NCBI GenBank assembly: GCA_910579155.1
Contig: CAJTTS010000185.1
Span: forward strand, 1-5,025
Reading direction: 5' to 3'
DNA: 5,025 nucleotides
DNA from: an uncultured Oscillospiraceae bacterium
GTDB taxonomy: Bacteria; Bacillota_A; Clostridia; Oscillospirales; Oscillospiraceae
Shown: in pieces, positions 1 through 4,785 of the stretch
Layout of the letters: every line of letters starts with the position of its first letter
How positions within the stretch are numbered: position 1 is the first letter of the stretch
Position numbers and translations under genes: made by a program
The notes under the pieces: generated by a model
The model's database searches: none
What the model saw: the letters and a program-made list of their open reading frames with translations, nothing else
What the model was told of the DNA's origin: nothing

Positions 1-67
1 CTAGTTTTTCCTGATCCTTGGCATCAAGCGTTGACACCAATTCTCCCAAGATTCGGAGAGTGCGCAT
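1..67 (-). CDS. Partial CDS cut by left edge, divergent from the HTH cluster; product unknown
   Basis: Only the first 22 codons are visible; the rest lies beyond the left edge. The peptide begins MRTLRILGEL and continues with a charged helical stretch ending DAKDQEKL. The chosen ATG (65-67 on the minus strand) has an AGGA ribosome-binding motif (complement of 75-78) about 7 nt upstream. The same frame stays open further upstream to about 170 and reads like protein there (for example SELRSALLTLYQF), so a longer form starting upstream is possible. Beyond about 175 the open frame is only the mirror of the plus-strand HTH gene. The short amphipathic segment could belong to a small regulator or the accessory region of one, which would fit its position divergent from excisionase-like genes, but I do not recognise the family. 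That a gene is here is moderately supported; its start and function are not settled. Confidence 0.45.
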   Translation of the reverse strand, partial: MRTLRILGELVSTLDAKDQEKL

Positions 68-164
68 TTTTGTGTCCTGACCATTGTTATTAAATTGGTA
101 GAGGGTCAGAAGTGCAGAGCGAAGCTCAGATTCCAATTTGCCGCCGTGTGCAGGGGCTTTGACC

Positions 165-170
165 AAGAGG
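165..170 (+). promoter_or_regulatory. Ribosome binding site that decides the start at 179
   Basis: AAGAGG lies 8 nt before the ATG at 179, a normal spacing. The in-frame ATG at 173 is only 2 nt from it and the ATG/GTG-type starts further upstream (such as 95) have no such motif, so the short 57-residue form of the downstream protein is preferred. Confidence 0.6.
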
Positions 171-178
171 TAATGCCT

Positions 179-352
179 ATGGTTCCATTCCAAAAAATTA
201 CGGAAGCCTGCAAGACCACGGGGCTGTCGCAGTATTTTCTGCGGCAAGGATGTAAGGACGGCACGATCCCGCACATCAAAAGCGGCGGCGTGTACTACAT
301 CAATGTCCAAGCACTCGTGGAACAGTTGGGCAAAAAAGAGCAGTCCGACTGA
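179..352 (+). CDS. Small excisionase-like helix-turn-helix DNA-binding protein
   Basis: This 57-residue protein has the layout of excisionase/HTH_17-type DNA-binding domains. Helices at about residues 4-13 and 16-26 (ITEACKTTGLSQYFLRQGCK) are followed by a short wing, IPHIKSGGVYYIN (residues 30-42), and a last helix, VQALVEQLG. Such proteins bind DNA next to recombination sites or promoters of mobile elements, where they steer integrase toward excision or act as small regulators. The start at 179 follows a well-spaced AAGAGG. The frame is open back to 95, but the added 28 residues do not look like protein and mirror a gene on the other strand. It is the first gene of a rightward cluster, with a second HTH protein 46 bp downstream. 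No integrase is in the window, so an excisionase role is inferred from fold type and company. Confidence 0.75.
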   Translation: MVPFQKITEACKTTGLSQYFLRQGCKDGTIPHIKSGGVYYINVQALVEQLGKKEQSD

Positions 353-380
353 ACACCGGCAAAAAACTGCAATACGCGGA

Positions 381-389
381 GAAAGGAGG
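381..389 (+). promoter_or_regulatory. Strong Shine-Dalgarno for the GTG start at 399
   Basis: GAAAGGAGG is a near-perfect complement to the 3' end of 16S rRNA and sits 9 nt before the GTG at 399 (8 nt if the following T is counted). It fixes the start at a GTG codon and suggests strong translation. Confidence 0.75.
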
Positions 390-398
390 TAAATACCT

Positions 399-629
399 GT
401 GGACAACAAAGCGACGAACAAGCTGCGTCGGGAGTATCCCAACTTTACACCACTGAAGGTAGCTTCGGAACTGTTAGGCGTCTCGCCCCGTCAGCTGTCC
501 AAGCTGGTGGCGGAGGGCCGGAAGCCGTTCTGCCTGCTGGGCGCCAACATTGGAACCCGGCAGCGGTACATCCGCATCTATACCGAGCGGCTGATTGCGT
601 ATCTTAACGGCAACTCTCTGGAGGACTAA
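399..629 (+). CDS. Small excisionase (Xis)-like helix-turn-helix protein
   Basis: This 76-residue protein starts with GTG behind a very strong ribosome binding site. Residues 17-39 (TPLKVASELLGVSPRQLSKLVAE) form a MerR/excisionase-type helix-turn-helix. They are followed by a basic wing region, residues 40-60, with NIGTRQRYIRIY, and a C-terminal helix (TERLIAYLNG). The plan of N-terminal basic tail, HTH, 'R-Q-R-Y-I-R' strand and final helix resembles the small Xis proteins of Tn916-type integrative elements, which bind attachment ends and promote excision. It is distinct in sequence from the HTH protein just upstream, so the two are not a simple recent duplication. The pair probably forms the regulatory front of the operon. 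The DNA-binding assignment is firm; the excisionase role is inference because no integrase or attachment site is visible. Confidence 0.75.
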   Translation: MDNKATNKLRREYPNFTPLKVASELLGVSPRQLSKLVAEGRKPFCLLGANIGTRQRYIRIYTERLIAYLNGNSLED

Positions 630-653
630 GCGAAGGCTTTAGTAGTTGAGGGG

Positions 654-761
654 GTGATTGTTTTCCGTGAAAGCAGTCACAAAATCGGGCGGCAGATCAA
701 CAGCTTTGGAAGAAGCCGCTGGCCTGACCGCCCAATCTTTCTATTTGGAGGAATCAAATGA
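654..761 (+). CDS. Candidate 35-residue leader ORF coupled by ATGA overlap
   Basis: A GTG-started frame of 35 codons (VIVFRESSHKIG... ending FLFGGIK) stops at TGA 759-761, which overlaps the next gene's ATG at 758 as ATGA. That overlap is a classic translational-coupling arrangement. The peptide is very basic and aromatic, with RSRWPDRP in the middle. Against it, the purine-rich GAGGG at 648-652 is only 1 nt from the GTG; an ATT at 657 or the out-of-frame TTG at 658 would be better spaced. It has no recognisable family. It may be a small real protein, a leader peptide setting translation of the downstream gene, or chance. Confidence 0.3.
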   Translation: MIVFRESSHKIGRQINSFGRSRWPDRPIFLFGGIK

Positions 762-1843
762 GATTACACGAAAACCAATTAAAGCTGATCCGACATCTGG
801 CCCGGTTCAACCTGTTGGACTATGCCAGTTGTCTGCATCTGTTGGATACGGAGGGAACTGGAGACCATGTAGCCCTGTCCTATGCTTTTCGGCCACTGAC
901 AAAGAACAAGTACCTCACCAAACGCAAGGACGGAAGCGTGTCAATTTTGGCAAAGGGGCGTGCTTTGTTCCCTAACATCAAGCCGTTGATCTCAGCGGGT
1001 GGCGGGGAGCAGTCCATCCAGCGAGTGATGGAGGTGTCCCGCATGGCAGTGTTGATGGAGGAACACGGTATCCTCGCCGTCGCGGAAGTGCCGGAATCAC
1101 GGCAACCTGTTTTTATTCCCTCGGCTTGCTGGAGGAATATTGCTCCGGGTATCCTGTCCACTACACGCTTTACCGGGATGGTGCTTGCAGGAAAAGAAAA
1201 GCTGGCTGTCTATGACATAGGGGACGGGAGCATGGAGTGGCAGGTGCGGGCGGAGGGATCACTGTTCTATACAAAATACGGCAGCTATGAGACGAAAGCA
1301 ACAGGGATGATCTTAATTTGTGAAGATGGAAAACGAAATAAAACGGTAAAAAATATTATTCGTCAGACGATGTGGAGCCGGCGGCAACTTCTCTCCGATA
1401 TTTGCCTAGAGCGCAATAAACCGACCTGCTGGTCTCGTTCGCCCATTAAGCTGCGGGCGCAATATGAACACGTCTATTTTACAACGCCAAGATGGTTTCA
1501 GATAGACATACAAGCGATACTGGGTTCCGAGAGCGAGGTATGTGATCGAAGTAAAAATGAGACCAGGTCACATGACCCGGCACAGGGCGACTACGAAAAG
1601 TGGCCTTACCGCTTTTTTGTCAACCCAGCGACCGACTTGCTGAAATATGTCTATTTTTTCTCGGCGGTGAAGGAACTGAAGAAACTTTTGGAAAGTGATA
1701 TGCCAGCACCACCGGAGGTACGATATGCAATTTGCTACCGGAAACGGGACAGGCCGATTCTGCGGATGTACCCGGACGTGGTAGAATTGGAGGGAATACA
1801 GTTTTTTGAATATCTCACTGAAGAAAACGATAGTTCAAATTGA
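758..1843 (+). CDS. Winged-helix protein of a clostridial mobile element, replication-relaxation-like
   Basis: The 361-residue protein begins at an ATG 6 nt behind GGAGG (747-751). Residues 1-72 look like a winged helix-turn-helix: helix LHENQLKLIRHLARFN, a second helix, a recognition helix around SYAFRPLTKNKYL, then a wing (KRKDGSVSILAKGRALF). Residues 118-205 are a mixed strand/helix core with IPSACWRN, LAVYDIGDGSMEWQ and a strand ending ILICEDG. Residues 289-345 are conserved-looking (ATDLLKYVYFFSAVKEL, then RPILRMYPDV). There is no signal peptide or membrane segment. A winged helix followed by an alpha/beta core recalls replication-relaxation proteins of mobile elements. From memory it also resembles a family of unknown function (DUF5697) found in clostridial conjugative elements; neither could be checked. 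Its end overlaps the next gene by 38 bp, so the two are probably co-translated. It is certainly a gene; the role is unknown, most likely DNA binding in element maintenance. Confidence 0.8.
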   Translation: MRLHENQLKLIRHLARFNLLDYASCLHLLDTEGTGDHVALSYAFRPLTKNKYLTKRKDGSVSILAKGRALFPNIKPLISAGGGEQSIQRVMEVSRMAVLMEEHGILAVAEVPESRQPVFIPSACWRNIAPGILSTTRFTGMVLAGKEKLAVYDIGDGSMEWQVRAEGSLFYTKYGSYETKATGMILICEDGKRNKTVKNIIRQTMWSRRQLLSDICLERNKPTCWSRSPIKLRAQYEHVYFTTPRWFQIDIQAILGSESEVCDRSKNETRSHDPAQGDYEKWPYRFFVNPATDLLKYVYFFSAVKELKKLLESDMPAPPEVRYAICYRKRDRPILRMYPDVVELEGIQFFEYLTEENDSSN

Positions 1844-2387
1844 TCGGTGTCTGGCTGAGGGCGGTGGAGCAAGCGCGGACCAGCTTCACAAAATGTACGA
1901 CCTAACGCTCCGGCTGCAAAGCCAGCTGCTATCTGTGATTTATGATATGGAGACCTTTGGTGGGAGTGCTGAGCGAGTTGCAAATGCGCACAGCGGTGGG
2001 AAAAATAAAGATTCTGTGGTGACGCTGACAATTACGGAGCCGTTGCCGTCTATGAAGAGACTGACCGAGGCAGTCGAGGAACATTGGAAAGCGATGATCC
2101 ATGCGGCCATAGGAGAGGCGGCCCAACAGAGGCCCCTCCCCTATTTTGATAAGGCTATGGTTGAGATCAAGATCATCACTCCCAGAGGAAGCGATAATGC
2201 TAGACTGTGGGATACCTCCAACCGGTCCATCCAGGTGGTACTCAACAATCTGAAGGGTATCTTTTTTGAGGACGACAACATGGAGCATATGGCTTTTTCA
2301 GTGATTGGAAGATGGGGAGAAAAAGGTGCTACGATCATCCGTATTTTGGACTTTGACAAATCACAGCAAATCAGAAGCATCACATGA
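1806..2387 (+). CDS. RusA-like putative Holliday junction resolvase of a mobile element
   Basis: The 193-residue protein starts at TTG, with GGAGGG at 1789-1794, inside the end of the upstream gene. Residues 1-70 are a helical extension with a Gly/Ser/Lys-rich linker (SGGKNKD). From residue 71 the order matches the RusA resolvase fold: first strand with LTITEPLPSMKR (compare RusA ITLPWPPSNNRY), a helix at 86-106, strand MVEIKIITPRG (118-128), then LWDTSNRSIQVVLNNLKGIFFEDDN (134-158) and a closing hairpin FSVIGRWGEKGATIIRI. In RusA the matching stretch is DLDN, a helix, then FWLDDAQ, holding the catalytic aspartates. Here D136 and D156/D157 fall at the positions of D72 and D90/D91, and R140 near K76. 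The D70 position is Leu, so catalytic activity is uncertain. RusA enzymes cut four-way junctions as dimers. The family call is my own pattern match, not a search result. Confidence 0.6.
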   Translation: MNISLKKTIVQIDRCLAEGGGASADQLHKMYDLTLRLQSQLLSVIYDMETFGGSAERVANAHSGGKNKDSVVTLTITEPLPSMKRLTEAVEEHWKAMIHAAIGEAAQQRPLPYFDKAMVEIKIITPRGSDNARLWDTSNRSIQVVLNNLKGIFFEDDNMEHMAFSVIGRWGEKGATIIRILDFDKSQQIRSIT

Positions 2388-2590
2388 AGGCTGAGTTTTT
2401 GACGAAACTGTGAGGTTCCAAAAATGTCATGGTGAACGAGGCGGAGCGCAAAATCTATGTTTGCCTTGGACTTCAATCAGCCATGATGCGCTGTTAATTG
2501 AACACAAAATCAATCATGGTGAAGCAGGTACAGAGAGGGGTTCTGCGAGGAGTGTCTGCCTGGGCAGACGCGACGAGCAGAACAGGTTGA
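2384..2590 (+). pseudogene. Possible remnant ORF with two in-frame stops, or a series of micro-ORFs
   Basis: An ATG at 2384 overlaps the upstream stop (ATGA). Its frame reads MKAEFLTKL, TGA (2411), then GSKNVMVNEAERKIYVCLG... to TAA (2495), then a third segment containing MVKQVQRGVLRGVSAWADATSRTG to TGA (2588). Segment two alone is a 22-codon ORF starting at 2429, and the third contains a 24-codon ORF starting at 2516. The peptide character of segment two and the coupled start suggest a small gene decayed by nonsense mutations. The third segment coincides with strong secondary structure and may be noncoding. No segment has a good ribosome binding site. No family is recognised, and chance is a serious alternative. 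Confidence 0.25.
2540..2583 (+). repeat. Nested inverted repeat (stem-loop with inner and outer stems)
   Basis: GTTCTGC (2540-2546) pairs with GCAGAAC (2577-2583), enclosing GTCTGC (2554-2559) and GCAGAC (2564-2569) around a CTGG loop. Both stems are perfect and share a common axis, separated by an unpaired internal loop. It lies 8 bp before an even stronger hairpin, so the + transcript would be heavily folded here. It could be part of a transcription-ending or RNA-stabilising structure. Confidence 0.5.
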
Positions 2591-2591
2591 G

Positions 2592-2641
2592 GTGCGGAAA
2601 GAGGGCTTGCGTCGTTCCCGACGCAAGCCCTCTTTCCGCAC
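2592..2641 (+). terminator. 23-bp perfect hairpin, possible terminator or 3'-end stabiliser of the left operon
   Basis: Bases 2592-2614 are exactly complementary to 2619-2641, with a TTCC loop (2615-2618). The stem begins GTGCGG, includes a purine-rich GAAAGAGGG step and has a GC-rich top (GCGTCG). It follows the last gene of the rightward operon by about 200 bp and precedes the leftward pseudogene, the usual place for a terminator. No run of T follows on either strand, so it is not a standard intrinsic terminator. It might act with a protein factor, protect RNA 3' ends, or be a DNA-level hairpin. Confidence 0.5.
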
Positions 2642-2733
2642 TCGCTTTGGTATTATGATTTCCGGTTTCAATGAATGATTAACTATTGGCTCCCCAATTT
2701 TGACGCATCAATCATCTTTTTAACGGCGTAAGG

Positions 2734-2880
2734 ATGACCAGAACGCGCCCGGTGCCTATCATCATCATGGCTATCTTCTCTGAGGACGATAACATGGAGC
2801 ACGATGTGACGGAGACGGCCTGTGCTGATCATGTCTTTACTTTGCGCACAAATCCAGGGCGTCTTTTACTTTTTGGATGA
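2734..2880 (+). pseudogene. Short ORF carrying a copy of the RusA-like acidic block
   Basis: A 48-codon ORF beginning MTRTRPVPIIIMAIF contains AIFSEDDNMEH, against GIFFEDDNMEH in the 1806-2387 protein. Over 2773-2802 the DNA matches 2259-2288 at 27 of 30 bases by hand count, and two of the three differences are synonymous (TTT/TTC, GAC/GAT); the last-codon CAT/CAC difference just outside the counted block is also silent. That pattern points to descent from a coding sequence related to, but diverged from, the upstream gene. Similarity stops immediately after EH, and the rest (DVTETACADHVFTL) is unrelated and runs antisense into the dehydrogenase pseudogene. No good ribosome binding site is seen. 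I read it as the fragment of a second RusA-like gene rather than a working gene. Confidence 0.35.
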
Positions 2881-3362
2881 TATAAGCGCCAATATCCCGG
2901 GAAGCATCTACGGTTTGAGCGCCCAAATGGGGAGAGATAATGAAGTTATCACATTCGATCAGCGGCGAGTGGAATTTTGTATCCAGGCCTTCGTCAACCA
3001 GTTCTTCCTCCATGACATCGGAGGCATAGCCGCCGATCTTACCTGACTTCAAGGCCTCATACATATCCTCCTCAGTTGACGATGCCGCCCCGGGCCATGT
3101 TCAGCACCACGGCGTCGTCCTTCATCCCGGCGATGGACTTGGCGTTAGACAGGTTCTTGGTCTCGGGGGTAAGGGGCATGTGGATGGTAACAAGGTCGGA
3201 GATCTTCAGTACCTCGTCGATGGACATACTTTTGGCGTGTTGCTGCTCAAAAACCTCGGCGGGGAGGTAGGGGTCGTAGGCCACGACCTCCATCCGGAAG
3301 GCAAGGGCGCAGACGTCCGCGAAAACTCGCTCGAAGACGCCTTTGCCCTTGCAATGGGGAAA
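2837..3362 (-). pseudogene. D-2-hydroxyacid dehydrogenase family pseudogene (N-terminus lost, frameshifted)
   Basis: Two leftward frames join into the C-terminal part of a D-isomer 2-hydroxyacid dehydrogenase (the NAD-dependent D-lactate / phosphoglycerate dehydrogenase superfamily). From 3293 leftward: MEVVAYDPYLP (second strand of the Rossmann fold), LVTIHMPLTPETKNL, then MARGGIVN with the family's catalytic Arg. After a frame change come EEDMYEALKSGKIGG, SDVMEEE, and FIISPHLGAQT with the catalytic His, ending at the natural C-terminus (DLCAK). One extra base (position 3074) separates the Asn codon from GAG GAG and breaks the frame with TGA. Upstream the frame reaches a stop at 3363-3365. 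The substrate domain and the GxGxxG loop are missing, about 150 residues of a usual 310-330. Intact relatives reduce 2-ketoacids or oxidise 3-phosphoglycerate; this copy cannot. Family assignment is confident, substrate is not. Confidence 0.85.
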
Positions 3363-3461
3363 TCATAACATATTCAAAAAGAGCCGTCAATCATCAAATT
3401 GGCTAAGAATGGAATTACATTTATGAATTATTTATATCGACAGATTGCAAAATGACGTGGT
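3363..3461. other. AT-rich gene-free spacer at the pseudogene junction
   Basis: About 100 bp between the truncated dehydrogenase and the end of the 3462-4322 gene. It is markedly AT-rich compared with the GC-rich gene on its right. I see no hairpin with a T run to end the leftward unit, no promoter I trust and no terminal inverted repeat. The missing dehydrogenase N-terminus should lie here, so this is the likely site of a deletion or of a lost insertion. Confidence 0.5.
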
Positions 3462-4322
3462 CTACCGGTAGTCCTCATTGAGAAACATGGCCTTGACCGC
3501 TACCACCTCGTCGTGCTCCTCCTGGCTCACCTGGACGGAGGAGTTCAGGGCTTTCAGGTCCGCCTTGACCGTTTCCAGGGCCTGTTCGGGGGTATCGGCC
3601 CGACCCTCCTCCACGCAGCGCCCCATCCGCCGGAGGACGATGGGGTGGGCGTAGCGAGCCGGGAGGGGGAAGGGGGTGTAGTCCTGCAAAAACGCCTCCA
3701 TAGCTTCCTTGGCCCGCTCCGCGCGGGACGGGATATCTTCTTCTCGTTTTTTCATTTTCCCGCCCCGGCGGGCGGAGAGGATGAGGTTCAGCTCCCTCAG
3801 CTGCCGGGCGGATTTGCTCAGCTCCAGATACAGGTCGGGCCGCTTCTCCAGAACGGCCTCCGCCGCCTTGAGCGCCTTCAGCGTGTCCAGGGCCTCCCCG
3901 GTCAGCTCCGGTTTGGGAGGCTGTTCCCGTACCCGCTCCTCCAGACGGACCTCCGCCGCCGCGCTCACCTGTTTGATCTCCGGGCGGACCCGCTTCAGAT
4001 AGGCCAGCAGCTGGTCCACCTGCTCCTCGTATTTGTAAGTGCACTGCTTCTCCCGGCCGCCGTCGTACTCCACCACCAGATAGGGGATGGAGGCGAACAC
4101 GCCCTTGTGGGAGTAGCCCCCCTTGCTCATGGCCACCCGCTTGAAGACCCGGGTGATCCCGCCGTAGGGCAGATAGTACCGGCAACTGCGGTAGAAGCTG
4201 CTGAGATACAGGGCCTTTTCCCCCACCCCGCAGGGGCCGAAGCGCTTGCAGGATTTCCGGTCCGCAATCAGGACGTCCTTATCCAGGGCCTCCCGGCCCA
4301 GCTGTACTGGTTTGAATAGCAT
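3462..4322 (-). CDS. Conserved hypothetical protein, two-part (beta-rich N-terminus, helical C-terminus)
   Basis: A 286-residue, GC-rich leftward gene (sampled at 70% GC over 3901-3960). Residues 14-110 look beta-rich: DVLIADRK, GEKALYLSSFYRSCRYYLPYGGITRVFKR, then IPYLVVEYDGGREKQCTYKYEEQVDQLLAYL. The run of short strands closed by a helix is reminiscent of pleckstrin-homology-like bacterial domains, which is only a structural impression. Residues 140-186 are helical and charged, followed by a Lys-rich link (GGKMKKREED). Residues 198-286 are helical with ARYAHPIVLRRM and QALETVKADLKALN. There is no signal peptide or membrane segment, so it is probably cytoplasmic. The ATG at 4322 lies 10 bp after the DUF3795 gene's stop; the nearest purine-rich motif (AAAAGGA) lies inside that gene's end, about 15 nt upstream, so coupling is likely. 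Function is not recognised. Confidence 0.8.
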   Translation of the reverse strand: MLFKPVQLGREALDKDVLIADRKSCKRFGPCGVGEKALYLSSFYRSCRYYLPYGGITRVFKRVAMSKGGYSHKGVFASIPYLVVEYDGGREKQCTYKYEEQVDQLLAYLKRVRPEIKQVSAAAEVRLEERVREQPPKPELTGEALDTLKALKAAEAVLEKRPDLYLELSKSARQLRELNLILSARRGGKMKKREEDIPSRAERAKEAMEAFLQDYTPFPLPARYAHPIVLRRMGRCVEEGRADTPEQALETVKADLKALNSSVQVSQEEHDEVVAVKAMFLNEDYR

Positions 4323-4332
4323 GGATGATCGC

Positions 4333-4668
4333 CTAGTTCCTTTTCAGATTTTCCAGAGCCTCGGGGTTGTTGAAGATAACCGCTCCAACAATTTGACAAT
4401 TTTCCAGCTCCGGACAGTCACCGCAGGTCGCAACGCCCTTTTTCAGCGCACACTGGCGAATTTCACAGAGACTGTCGCAAAATACCGTTTTCACTCCCTC
4501 AACGCGGCAGCCTTGACAGTTGATATGTTCAGGCAGAATGGGAGCTTGATTTAACTCAGCCCATAATTTTGCGGTTTTTTCACGCAACACTTGGTCATCG
4601 TGAATGGTCGCAAGATAGGCGTCGCATTTTTCACAGTTCAGTCCGCAATATGCAATCATGTCTTTCAC
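4333..4668 (-). CDS. DUF3795 domain protein, cysteine-rich
   Basis: The 111-residue protein matches the DUF3795 pattern throughout. It opens IAYCGLNCEKCDAYLAT (Cys 8, 12, 15), has INCQGCRVEG (Cys 51, 54), then CDSLCEIRQCALKKGVATCGDCPELENC (Cys 64, 68, 73, 82, 85, 91). Eleven cysteines in CxxC-like spacing suggest metal binding, zinc or iron-sulfur. The family is common in anaerobic bacteria and archaea and has no established biochemical role. The start is GTG at 4668, nine nt behind GGAGG (complement of 4678-4682); the ATG three codons later would be too far. It is the first gene of a leftward two-gene unit behind a strong promoter. Its GC content (48% over 4441-4500) is far below that of the next gene, so it may have arrived separately. 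Confidence 0.9.
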   Translation of the reverse strand: MKDMIAYCGLNCEKCDAYLATIHDDQVLREKTAKLWAELNQAPILPEHINCQGCRVEGVKTVFCDSLCEIRQCALKKGVATCGDCPELENCQIVGAVIFNNPEALENLKRN

Positions 4669-4677
4669 AGCGAGATA

Positions 4678-4682
4678 CCTCC
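4678..4682 (-). promoter_or_regulatory. Ribosome binding site fixing the GTG start of the DUF3795 gene
   Basis: GGAGG on the minus strand, 9 nt before GTG 4668. The alternative ATG at 4659 would leave 18 nt, so the GTG is the better start. Confidence 0.7.
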
Positions 4683-4704
4683 AAAACGAAAATTAAACGA
4701 ACTG

Positions 4705-4733
4705 ATTTTACCATGTCGGCCCCCAGGCGTCAA
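4705..4733 (-). promoter_or_regulatory. Sigma-A-type promoter of the DUF3795 unit
   Basis: On the minus strand TTGACG (complement of 4728-4733) and TAAAAT (complement of 4705-4710) are separated by exactly 17 bp (4711-4727). Both hexamers match the consensus at five of six positions. It lies about 40 bp before the GTG start, leaving a short AT-rich leader that holds the ribosome binding site. No operator-like repeat overlaps it, so simple housekeeping expression is the default guess. Confidence 0.75.
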
Positions 4734-4745
4734 GACAAGCAGAAT

Positions 4746-4776
4746 ACCAGCCGCTGTCGTACAGGCAGCGGCTGGT
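4746..4776 (-). terminator. Hairpin terminator after the CstA-family gene
   Basis: ACCAGCCGCTG (4746-4756) and CAGCGGCTGGT (4766-4776) form a perfect 11-bp GC-rich stem with a 9-nt loop. It begins 9 bp after the leftward gene's TAA. The minus-strand sequence after the stem, ATTCTGCTTGTCTT, is T-rich but interrupted, so termination may be partial. The next promoter's -35 element is only 13 bp beyond, which packs the end of one unit against the start of the next. Confidence 0.75.
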
Positions 4777-4785
4777 GTTTTGGTG

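Larger units (their letters stand above)
2388..2836 (+). other. Intergenic tail of the left operon, no secure gene
   Basis: About 450 bp without a convincing intact gene. It holds the broken micro-ORF series (to 2590), two strong inverted repeats (2540-2583 and 2592-2641), a plain AT-leaning stretch (about 2642-2730) in which I see nothing, and the start of a short ORF carrying a copy of the RusA-like acidic block (2734-2880). The mixture suggests a decayed end of a mobile module. Confidence 0.6.

Noticed and set aside
31..36. TTGACA resembling a plus-strand -35 element
   Set aside because: Seventeen bases downstream there is CGGAGA, not a -10 element, and it lies inside the minus-strand partial gene.
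95..178. N-terminal extension of the first HTH protein
   Set aside because: The added 28 residues are unlike any HTH protein, there is no ribosome binding site, and the stretch mirrors a better minus-strand frame.
658..975. Plus-strand TTG-started frame of 105 codons
   Set aside because: It has a reasonably spaced GAGGG but runs more than 200 bp into the winged-helix gene in another frame and turns into low-quality sequence there.
2592..2641. GTGCG at the hairpin start as a group II intron 5' end
   Set aside because: No domain V-like hairpin or intron-encoded protein is present, and the stem is a simple perfect inverted repeat.
2758..2768. ATC repeat run (TATCATCATCAT)
   Set aside because: It is only three to four units long inside the short ORF and too small to count as a meaningful tandem repeat.
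2708..3395. Nine-base direct repeat TCAATCATC at 2708-2716 and 3387-3395 flanking the pseudogene
   Set aside because: A repeat of this length in AT-leaning DNA is expected by chance at this distance, and no insertion-sequence ends lie beside it.
3513..4319. Long plus-strand frame of 268 codons opposite the 3462-4322 gene
   Set aside because: It is a mirror frame of a GC-rich gene. Its product is Leu/Gly/Pro-rich and lacks motifs, whereas the minus-strand product has normal protein character and operon context.
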